64,000 nucleotides of DNA. Origin: Aquila chrysaetos chrysaetos. Its lineage: Eukaryota; Chordata; Aves; Accipitriformes; Accipitridae. The notes beneath the pieces were generated by a model. It ran no database searches, was not told the origin of the DNA, and saw only the letters and a list, made by a program, of their open reading frames with translations. This document shows positions 1 through 55,300 of the stretch, one piece after another. Position 1 is the first letter of the stretch. The number at the start of each line of letters is the position of its first letter. The position numbers were made by a program, and so were the translations under genes. The stretch lies in the NCBI RefSeq assembly GCF_900496995.4, contig NC_044009.1, positions 46,546,005 to 46,610,004 on the forward strand. The letters are read 5' to 3'.

Positions 1-507
1 CAGATGCTATTTTTATCCTATGTGACGGTGAAGCTGCTAGCAGAATTATAGATTAAAATATCATACCATGCTAAAACCCAGCCATAGTCAGTATTACTTA
101 TTATGTTGTAATAACATCCCAAGATGTTATGTGATAAACCAGAGGGAACAGGAAGGATCACGGTTTTCCTTGTGACAAAATGAAGCAATATGATTTCCTG
201 GAGGCAAAGGAAATGTTGCAGAAATGGATGAAAGTTGAATGGAAATAAATGGACCAGTTAGCTCTTTAGAATAAATTGATAACATTGGCAAGTAAATAAT
301 CACATCTGTGAAAACTGCTACGAACAATAAAGACAAGAAAAAAAACTTGCTATATAAGTCCAATCAGAATATAAAGATAGTCAAATGCAGAGGAAGGTGG
401 TACACACACGTTTAAAGCTTTACCCATTCCCACTCCCTAATTTGAGGTGAAACCATAAAGAGCAGAAATCATCAATACCTTTAAATTTCTTTTCTTTCCA
501 GACTCAC
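1..507 (-). other. MCM6: MCM6 intron 6, partial
   Basis: AT-rich sequence with no recognisable coding segment for the next MCM6 residues and no clear repeat. It is taken as intron running off the left edge. Confidence 0.7.
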
Positions 508-3996
<3,489 letters not shown>

Positions 3997-4077
3997 CCCG
4001 GCCGCCGCCGCCGCCCCGGCCCCACAGCGGTTCGCGCCACGGCGCACCCCACGTGCGCCGCCGTGCCGCCTCGCCGG

Positions 4078-4082
4078 CCAAT
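4078..4082 (+). promoter_or_regulatory. CCAAT box (NF-Y type) in MCM6 promoter
   Basis: CCAAT within GGCCAATCGG, about 85 bp upstream of the MCM6 start codon and about 65 bp from the E2F site. This is a common arrangement in cell-cycle promoters. Confidence 0.6.
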
Positions 4083-4146
4083 CGGCGGCCGCCGTCCCGC
4101 AGAGCCCCGCCCCGCCGCCCCTGCTTCCCGCTGCCCTGAGCGGACG

Positions 4147-4160
4147 TTTTCGCGCCAAAG
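4147..4160. promoter_or_regulatory. Overlapping double E2F site upstream of MCM6
   Basis: TTTTCGCGCCAAAG contains TTTCGCGC at 4148-4155 on the plus strand and TTTGGCGC at 4159-4152 on the minus strand, so the E2F consensus TTTSGCGC is met in both directions. It lies about 150 bp upstream of the MCM6 ATG. MCM genes are known E2F targets, so binding is a reasonable inference. Confidence 0.8.
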
Positions 4161-4330
4161 GCGAGTTCGTCTGGCGGGGCGGCCCTTGGCCGTGGCCGGC
4201 GTGGCGGGTTCCTGCCCCGGGTGGGGGCTTAGGGTGTAAATTCCGGCGGCAGGCGGGCAGCCTGGTCAGTACCCCGCTCCCTCAGTCTTGCGCTGCGCTT
4301 CCGTAACCGCCGTGGGGGGTGTTGGTGGGT

Positions 4331-7300
4331 TGGTTTTGTCGGTAAACTGGTAAACGCGGTGGAGGACTTAAACCTGTGGTGGAGGAAGGCGTGCAGCACG
4401 GTGTTTAGCTGCGGTGAGCAGAGCAGCGACAGTAACCGGAGTTAAAACTCCACTCGTGCACCCGGAGCGCTGCTGGGGAAACGTGGAAACCCCGGCTCCC
4501 TGCGTGGAAGGCGTCTCGGGCAGCTTCTCGCTGACAAGACCCAGTAGGTAGGCTGCGCCTGAGGGACGAGCCTCAGATGAAAAGGGTGTAAATTAAACCA
4601 GCTGAGGGTCAGGCCTCAGTTTGGAGGCTTGGCTCCTCGTTTGTGGGCGGGATGGCCTAAGGCCGCTCCTGCCCGGCGATGCCGCGGCTGACAGCCGCGA
4701 CTGAAGAGCAGCTGGTGCCACATGATGCGTGCCAGCGGGAACTGTTTCAGTATCTATGAAAAATTGCTTAGAATTGCTCTGCCACCTGCAAAGTCATTAA
4801 TCTCTGCCTAAACCGGGAATTTTGCTGTAATTAAGGTAGCTAAGGGCTGACTCTTTTTCAGTTCTGTAAACCCTTTAAAAAGCGCTAGCAGCCCGAGCTT
4901 CCTGCAGTAGTGTTATTTCATGTTACGGTGTACTTGCCGTACCGTGAACGGAGTCTTAATTGCAAAATGGTAAAGGCTGCCTGGCAATTTGGTTTGTTGT
5001 GCAGAGCTGAATCTTATTATACCTGGTTCACTCACTGTTCACTGCAGAGGTCAGAGTAGAGGTTCTGGCTGGGTTAGTCTTTTTTGAAAGCTGGTATTGC
5101 TTTAATGCAGACTGTTGTGCTTTAGTACATAATTATAGCTTTTGAGGTTTTTGTTGTTGTTGTGGGTTTTTTTTTTTCTTTTGAAGACAACTAAGGGCTA
5201 AAGAGGTGGCAAAGTCCAAGAAAAACTGCCCGACTGTTTACAATTTATCCTGTGCTTACACGGTCTTTTATATCCAAAGAAAATAAGAAAATAGTAGAAC
5301 TAACTTGATAACCTTGGAGTCCAAGGCAGCCAAGCAGTGTGCCACAATGAATATGGCCAACACCTTCTCCTCCATCCCTTTGGCAGCAGAGCGCAGGCCG
5401 CAGTTTGCTTTCATGTGGAGGGCTGTCCAATACACCTGGAATTAACTGGCCCGGGGTGGAAGCACAAAGTTTACCTGCTTTTACCCTTCCTTTCCTCTTC
5501 CCCTCTCCCACTGGGCAGGGAGCAAGCAGCTGTGTGGTGCTGAGCTGCCCCCCAGGGTTAACCCCCAACAGGTGTGGGGAACCACTCCTGCAATTTGCTT
5601 CCAAAAGCACAGCCTGAGTCCTCTTTCCTGCTGGGCAGATTTGGAGAGCTCAGTGAACACAGATGGGTTTTCACAGGAAAATGTTGTAGTTAAACTTCAG
5701 AAGCAAAGTGAAGCTTTGTGTTTGTTTTGAGCAGATGACTCCCTGGCTATTCCTTACCAATATCCTTTACAGTTCCTTAGTTTAAAAAATTGCATGATTG
5801 TAATTACCATTTATGTATCATGAAAGAAAAAAAAAAAAAACCCCGAAACATTTTAACTGGTGGAGAAGCAGCAGGATTGTAGACTCCATGTAAAATGCTA
5901 AACTTCCTGCAAGTTACTGGAAATAAAGGACTACACAAGTTTGACTTCCAGAACTACCAAACCAGAGTTGCTACCTATCAAAGCAACATAAAAGTTCTGA
6001 AGTTACTATTTGCAAGGTTTCAAACTAAGTTCTAACAATGCACAGCTCCCACTAAAGTATCCTGTTAAGATTACATTCAGGACAAATGCATTTTGCAGTT
6101 TGATTTATGATCATAATTATTTTCAGTTAGCTAAGAAAAGCTGCATGAAAGGATTCTGCATACAAAGGAATCACAGTCTCCATCCAAATTCTTGTTCTTG
6201 TGCAGCTACTGTGAATAAATCAAACTACAGCATGAGCTCAAATAACTTTTAACAGAATTGGGATAAGCACAGTTGTTACGGGAACGTATTTGCTGCTGAA
6301 TCTGGAGCAAGAAATGTAGTTCTCAGAGTTTTGGGTTTTTGGTTGGTTTTTTTTTGGTTGGCATGAAATATAAGTCAGTAATTTTGCTCCTTATTGGAAG
6401 GATGCACTTCCGATGCGGAATATATTACCAGTTCCTATGAACAAAAGTTAATTAAGTTAAATTCATTCCAGTTGGCTTAGCTGAATAAACAACTGTTTTG
6501 AAACTTGGATTCATCAGTAGTAAGTCTGTGATGATATAATCCACTTAGCTTTGTAAAGTACAACTGGGTACACTGTAAGATTTTAAAGTTAATAATTTGG
6601 GGAAGACTCCATGGTAAATTAATTACAACAGACTCATAAGCAAAGCTGCAAAGTATGTTATTCCTTGAATTGTCTGACTTCTAAACAAAGTTTAACTTTT
6701 ACATTTCCAGTACTTTACCTAACTGACCTTTAGTATGATTGTTTTCTAATGGAGAACTCATCACAAAACATTAAAATTAAGTCTTGTTCAATGGCAGCTG
6801 CAAAAGATGATTTGCCCTTTTGTGAAATTCTGCACAATTTATACACAGCCTCACTGACCTTTTTGTAGCATAACCAATATGTGACTTCTCTGACATTTAA
6901 AAATCAAGGTAGCAACAATAACACAGACTGTCTAAACCATACCTCCTCCTGAAAGCTTTATCATGTAAAATGTTAAGCAAAAATTAAGTCAGGAATTACA
7001 AATATGTATGAATATTAGAGTAACTCTATTGCAGTGCCCAAGTAAGGAATGTTGCTCCTTGGCATCCACACTTACAAAAGTGTTTTAAATTTGAAAAACA
7101 ACTATCAGTCCATAAAAGGAATTTTCAAATACACTGGTTCCTCTCCAAATGCAGGGCACATCCTTTCGGTTGGGAGCAGGAGGAAGAGAAGTAGCTTTGT
7201 GCATCACTGCAAATTAGGGAGGTTCAAGTGATTCATTTGAGAAAAAGGATGTCTAGAAAGAATTTTAGAAGTACTCTGACTTACAGAAACACCCAATTTC

Positions 7301-7974
7301 TCTAAATGTACACAGCTGGGCTGTTCACAGCATTTATAAATGAAAAAAAACCTGAAATAGGTTGGCTTACATTATTTGCTTTTCTTTCATTGGCAATAGA
7401 TACATGAAATCCTTGCTGATTTGTTTTGTTTGTTATCCTAGAGGCTGGGTCAGGCAGGAAAACACATGACCTGCTCTCAAACTCGCTGTCCATTTATTTT
7501 CTGAGAATACTATATATCCCTTGTGTATTCCATGAGTGTGTGTAACCTTCTATCCATTCTCAAATAGTAATATAAAATAAAGAACAAGCCTATGGCTTGT
7601 ATACAAGTTTCAGAAAAAAAAAGGCGGGGGGGAAGAAGATACAAAGGAAATAGATTTAAACTTTAGGCAGTTATTGCATCATTAAAAAAAACCCCAACCC
7701 TTACTGGTTCATGATTATCTTGTGAGGATACAAAGCAAAAACCAGAGAGAGAGATATTGTATCTAATTTACTTTGAGAGATTTATTGCAATCTATTTTCA
7801 CAATTTCATATGAAGCCTTTTTGTTAAGAATACTCTTCTTCTCACCTGCTTCTCTACCTGACACTCATGTAAATTAACATTGGCTGGTTTCCTCCTGATT
7901 TTCAAATTGCAAGCATCCAGTTATTTTAGCTTTGAGCCAATTCTGTAATTCAGAATATTCAACCTTGCTGACAT
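4331..7974. other. MCM6-DARS1 intergenic region
   Basis: About 3.6 kb between the MCM6 promoter and the likely end of the DARS1 transcript. The first kilobase is moderately GC-rich and the rest AT-rich. I found no exon with family similarity and no clear CR1 copy. It contains short homopolymer junctions (about 5160-5177, 5827-5848, 6331-6360, 7684-7700). Confidence 0.6.
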
Positions 7975-8319
7975 AAGTTATAAATGCAGAATTTTTATTG
8001 CATAATTTATTAAAAAGTTTAGAAACATGATTCAATTTAATGTGACACTAAGAATACTAACTCAAAGTATCACATTTTCATTAAAAATGTGCAGAGTTGC
8101 CAATACAAAGAGTCTTGATCTGTGAAAATATTTTCTTTTAAATAAACAGCTAAGGATAAAAAAAAAATATTGTGGCACTTTAGTAAACGAGATGTTTTTT
8201 TTTTTAATTGCATATTATAATGCTCAAATCAATAGAGGTTCATCAGTAGCAGGGGATATGCTTGCAATCATATCATATTTGTAGGGCAAATCATCTCAAA
8301 CTTTCAAAAGCAGTTCATG
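7975..8319 (-). other. DARS1: DARS1 3' UTR (approximate) with polyadenylation signals
   Basis: Sequence downstream of the DARS1 stop codon. Two AATAAA hexamers lie on the minus strand at 8011-8006 and 7999-7994, so cleavage is expected a little below 7990. Further AATAAA copies at 7786-7781 and 7499-7494 could give longer 3' ends. The left limit is inferred, not seen. Confidence 0.5.
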
Positions 8320-49909
<41,590 letters not shown>

Positions 49910-49940
49910 CCTGCTGCGGCCGGGGCGGCCCCTCAACACC

Positions 49941-49964
49941 CGGCTCGGCTCGGCTCGGCTCGGC
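49941..49964. repeat. (CGGCT)n pentanucleotide repeat in DARS1 5' flank/UTR
   Basis: Four perfect CGGCT units followed by a partial one, 30-55 bp upstream of the DARS1 ATG and probably within the 5' UTR. Confidence 0.85.
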
Positions 49965-49996
49965 CCCACGCGCCACGCCGCTTCCGCGCGCCCTCC

Positions 49997-50006
49997 TCTC
50001 GCGAGA
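49997..50006. promoter_or_regulatory. TCTCGCGAGA palindromic promoter element
   Basis: A perfect 10-bp palindrome about 90 bp upstream of the DARS1 ATG. This element is known from TATA-less housekeeping promoters and is bound by BANP when unmethylated. Confidence 0.8.
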
Positions 50007-50034
50007 GCGCCGCGCGCGCGTCCTCGCGCCGGCC

Positions 50035-50044
50035 TATCGCGAGA
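50035..50044. promoter_or_regulatory. Near copy of the TCTCGCGAGA element
   Basis: TATCGCGAGA, one mismatch from the consensus, 38 bp beyond the perfect copy. Confidence 0.55.
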
Positions 50045-51979
50045 GCTGCGCCGCCAGCTCGGGGGGCTGCGCCGGGCGGCGGGCGGCTCGCGCGCCAGGG
50101 GCGGGGCGAGCGCGAGAGCGCGAGCTTCCTTCAGCGCCCGGCTCCCGCCGCAGCCGCCTCAGGGCTGAAGGAGCCGCGGGTTCCCGCCCTGCGGCAGGTG
50201 GGGCTGTTGTTTGCCGCCCCTTCCTCTCCTCAGAAGGCGAGCAGCAGCCGAAGCGGTCTTTTTCACGAAAAGTACCGCCGTCCTGGCGAGGGCTCGGCCC
50301 CTCCAGCCCTGCTCTGATGCTGAGGCAAAAGCTGCCGTGCCGCAGCGGAGGTGTGCTGGTGTGGGCCGCGGCTCTGAGGCTGGGCAGCGGGCGGGTTTGG
50401 GCCTCGCTCGCCCTGCTCTGAAGTCTGGCACGTTACGGCCTGCCTGAGGTAACAGCTAACGTGCTCGGCTCAGCGTGGTAACCGAACCAAAGCGCACTTT
50501 TGTTCCGTCTCGCCGGCAGACTTGGCTTGCCCTGGTAGCAGTTTAGTCTCCTGTCCCCCTGCTAATCCCACAGTTTATTATTAGTTAGCTAAAACTCAAA
50601 GTTGGTCTGGTAGTTTGGGGAGAATGAACATTAGTGCAAATCCAGGTGTTTCCCTCCAGCTGGGTCCTTAAATCAATGCTACCGCATCAAGGCCGGGGCT
50701 TGCTGCAGGTGCCAACTTTCAAATGACAGAAATCAAAATTGTGAGCAGCTGTTGAATCTGATGGCCATAGATTGTTTATTTTGTGCAGGATGAGAAGGAG
50801 TTAGCTGTTCTGATTTAAGTTGAAGTTTTGAATTTTCACATTTGACTAACTAATCCCTCTTGCGGTGTCGATTAGAGTTCTTCATTTCCTGTCCTACAGT
50901 TGTTTATTTTACAGCACTTTGTACTGCATTGGTTCAGCATCTCTTCTCGTGGGAATCCCCTTGCAAAGTTCCCCTTCTGCCTCTGTTAGAGAATTATGCA
51001 CTTCACCATAAGACCGCATAGCTTACACAAAATCCTTTCTTCTCATGCAAAACACTGTTGCAAAGAATTAAGATCCAGTAACAGAGAAGGAGAATCACAG
51101 TCAGTTTTCATACCTCCTCACCACAAAGAAACAAAGTTCTGATAGTGGGGTTTCGTGTAGTGTACTTAAACGCTAATGTAACAGTAACAAATCACGTGGA
51201 TTTCTTACAGCGTGTCAGTTGTGTCTTTTCTGTTACCTGTCACTTAGAACACAAGGCTGAGCAGAACCACTGCTGAACCTTAACTAACAGACAGATGCAA
51301 ATGTTGTGCCTCACCACAGAGTAGACAGTACCATCTGTACGACAGTGCTCTGTAATTCTCGGCATTTCACTGACTTTGCTGCGAAATTCAATCAAAACAA
51401 ACCAATCCTGTAACCCTTATTTTTATGCTGGGAGCCTTCCAATAGTGAATAGCCTAATGAGTATTATTTCCTCTGGGACACATAACCTGAAGGTGGTTCT
51501 GAAGGAAAAACCCTTTTAATATAATGTGGGTGTTAAATGAAAACAAAATATGGCCATTTAAAGGGCACTGTAGCTGATTATTGCATTGCCAAACTTTGAG
51601 AAGCAGCATTTTCCAGAGTTCATGCTCTCAGGTCATTTGTGCAGAATCCCTTTGTCTTGCAGTGCAGAAACAGTTTTTTTGAACAAAATCCCGCAATACA
51701 CTGAAAACAGAAAAATTAATTAATTTTAGGAAGAAATACTGACAAAAATTATTTCATATTTGATTAAGTAAACCCCTCAAAATTCTCCATTTAATTTGGG
51801 CCTGCAGCAAAAAATTATTTTTCCATACCCATCTCACTAAATTTGTTACAAATCTTCTGTTAAGAAAACAAAATACTACGTGCAGATGATGTAGCTCATC
51901 TGCTGCACCTTCTGTTTCATTGCACTGTTACTGAGAATCATGTAATTGGGGCAGTACCTGCAGTGAACCTTAGAGTGAT

Positions 51980-52145
51980 AAGTAGGAGCAAAGCCGGTGC
52001 TGGGCCTGGGTGGGAGGCGGAGGGGCTGGGGGACCTGCCAGGCGGCCAGCACGGTCCCCTGGGCCTTTGCTGAAGATTACCAAATGGAAATGACATCACC
52101 CGCAGCCAATCGGGGGGCCCCGGGGGTACAGCTGGATGGAAGCCA
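51980..52145. promoter_or_regulatory. Isolated GC-rich block with CRE-like and CCAAT motifs
   Basis: About 165 bp of GC-rich DNA in AT-rich intergenic sequence. It contains a GC-box-like GGGAGGCGGAGGGG, a CRE half-palindrome TGACATCA (52091-52098), CCAAT in AGCCAATCGG (52106-52110) and a G/C palindromic run (52112-52125). It could be a distal enhancer or a promoter of a non-coding RNA. Function is inferred only. Confidence 0.45.
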
Positions 52146-52350
52146 TATTCCACTTAAGTAACAAGACATGACATACCATGTGCTAATGCTAAATAATTTA
52201 TCCCTCAGGCATATAGTGAATTGCAAAGCCAAGCTGAGGCCTGGTCAACAGTTTGTAGTTTAAATTAAAACTGGCTTTTCCATCTTAAAGGGAAGGAGGG
52301 GGTTGTCAACTGTTGTGATCAAAAGTAGAATGCAGAAATCTGTTTTTTTT

Positions 52351-52380
52351 CTCTTCTCTTCTCTTCTCTTCTCTTCTCTT
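52351..52380. repeat. (CTCTT)6 pentanucleotide microsatellite
   Basis: Six perfect CTCTT units, preceded by a T8 run and followed by CTTTCTCC. It is a polypyrimidine tract in the intergenic region. Confidence 0.95.
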
Positions 52381-55300
52381 CTTTCTCCTGTTACAATTTG
52401 ATCTAATCAAAAAAACACTTTTTAGTCATTTTGGGGATACATTCCATGTGTCTCTATTAACATGCAGGAAAATCTTCAAGGAAGTTTTAAGTCACTGTGA
52501 ATAATTATATCCAATATATCCTTGAAACTTAGGCATTAGCACCTGTAATATCCTAAATGGGAGCTATTCCAAAATTTGGTCATATGTGTATTTGTGTTAC
52601 AAATGTTATATGGGCGTTTCCATAGCAGAGTCATAAATATGTCTCATTAGGAATCCAGAGCCATTTGGTTCTGTGTAGGCTGAAGATCACGCCCAGTCAG
52701 CCTCTCTTCTGGATGGTTTGAGCTAGCAGTACACAGGCTGGATATGATGTTATCCACAGCATTTCATTGCCTGCTGTTGGCTACTGGAACTCACAGTGTA
52801 GCCTTTCCAACTCAGTGGTCCAGCTAAGCTTGGCCAAACCTTTGACATACTTATGTTAAAATACAGTGCTGATTTTACTTAAGAACTGTGTGCCACAATA
52901 TGCTAAACAGCACTCCCACTGAAGTTGAAAGTAGTCAGCACCTTCCATAATCTATCCTTATGTAGCACTTTAAAAAATGGTGGGTCAAGTATTCTTTAAT
53001 CTTCCAGTGTACTATTGATCAAGAAATGAACAGTTAAAATATACACCATGTTGGTGGGAAGGAGATAGCAATTGCCTTTAAGTTATATTAGGATAAGAAT
53101 TTAAAAGGACCTCTGTCCTATGGATAAGCGAGAATATATTTAACTAGTCTCTGCATGTTTGGCTAGTTAAAACCTGGAGAGCATGAAGTGGTACAGAGTT
53201 AAAAGGAGCATGTGGAAAAAAATACAAAACAAATTGGTAGTGTCTCTGAAAGGTCTTCAGGGAATTCAGCTTTATTGCCACAATAGTACACTTTCCAGTG
53301 TGCAATTACTTGTCATGGAAAGGGCCTTTGACGATTTCTCTTATTTTGGATGCTGCAAAGCATGCTTAATTTAAGTAAGAGTTTGCATTTGATTTTTCCT
53401 TTCAATATTTGTTTACTTATCTAGGTTCTTCTATGATTGTCAGGCCAATATCCAAGTTCCCCTTAGGTAACAAAAAGAGAAAAAAAAAACGCCACTGAAA
53501 AAAATGCGGCAGCAGCTAAAAAATGAATATATTATTTATTTTTTAAGTTATGTAAGTTCATAGTGTGCATACTGTGATAGGGAAAGCTCTTCTATTAATA
53601 AATTTCAACCTTGGCAAAAATGCATTTTTGTAATTGATCATTCTTTTTTTATTCAAACATTTGTACAATGAGTAACAAAGCCTTTGCATCTAAATCCAAG
53701 TAGGAACAGAATTTGGCAAATCTAATTCCTTCCTGGATTTTCGCAGCTCTACTTCCTTTAGGAAGTTTTTAGTCAATGGGAAACAAAGGCTTATTGAAAG
53801 GATTAAAGTTACAACTATTCTCTTTGTTTTAGAGCTTCAATCACGGTTTTCCTCTAGTAAACAACATTTGCGATTAATAAAACTTCTAAAAAAACAGGAA
53901 CTTTGGGGAAGTACGTGCTTATGATAAGCAGCAGGATTTCTTTTAACAGAACTCTATACAAAGGTGTAGTCTTTTTAAGTTAAGACAATGATAACAATTG
54001 AGTTTCTCAATGCATTTTAAAAGTGTTCCTTCTGATAAACACAAGACAACAGACTCTACAGTCAGGGATGGGCAATACATTTAAATAGGATATATCTTGT
54101 CAACAGTTTATTGTGTCCCAAAATGATTTTAAATAGCTGCAAACAACTCACATTTCATATCATGTATAAACCTAGTAATCGTCTCACACAATGAAATATC
54201 TATGCCCATTGGACATACAGTACTGCATATATTTATGAACTATTACCCATAAATTGTTTATTGTTTCCTTTATATGGTGCTTGAAAAAGGCATTTGGATA
54301 GCAGTTATCTGGGCACGAATAAGAGCACATGGAATATTTAATCTTTATAATTTATCTTTTACTGTTTTTATGTCATGAAATATTTTATGAATATTTTCAT
54401 GTTTATGTCAGCTCTATTTTTCTTACTCGCTTTATGTGTTCACTCCCAAGGAATTATCTCCTGTCAGAGGTAAACTGAGGGAAACATCATAACTCTGTTG
54501 ATGGCCCTCCCTGGAGGGCAGTGTGGAGCTGCGGGGTGATTGGGACTGACTGTTGCAGGAGACATTTAATGAACAGCTCAACTATTGTTCTCACCCAAGT
54601 GTCCAGTTCTTTTTCTGGGGTGGCTTATGTCCAAAGGGTGCTGAAAACAGCAATCTGGAGAATAAAGGGACTGCAGTTCTGACTGGCCCCTTAAGCGCGA
54701 GTGCATTGTTGTTTCTTACATGCCATTTCTCATTTACAAAAAGCATCTTAAGCCATTGTCCTTCTGATGATAATTTTTATACAGATTTTTTTCTTTCAGA
54801 TTTTTTTGAGTAAATGTTCCTGTGAACTGAGAGTATCTTTGCTAACCTTTAACCCAGAGTCAACTTCTGGTGAAGTTATAAACCTTTAGAAACAGAAGAT
54901 TTTAATGGGAATCCTGACTCAGAGTTTATTTCAGTGGCAGGAACAGTGCTCTGTTATCAGTAGATGTGAGTCAGGCACCAACAGTAAATCTGATCTTTGA
55001 GATCATCCATTAAGAGTAAATGTTCTTTGTTGCTGTCTGAAACAAGCAAGAAACAGAGACGAGTCATCTAAATGATTAAACATGACACAGAGGATGCTAA
55101 ATACTATTTTTCAGACATTTTCCTACAGCAGTCATGAGCTATTTTGTAAACAAAGTGTGCTACTGATTCAGGGTGCTACACCAGACGTTCTGCATGTATA
55201 CATTGAATTAGACTGAAGATAGTCACATAGAAATTTGTAGGTTAGTGTAAATGGACAGACTGATTCCTAGAGGAAATAAGCGTTAGCATGAGAACAACAG

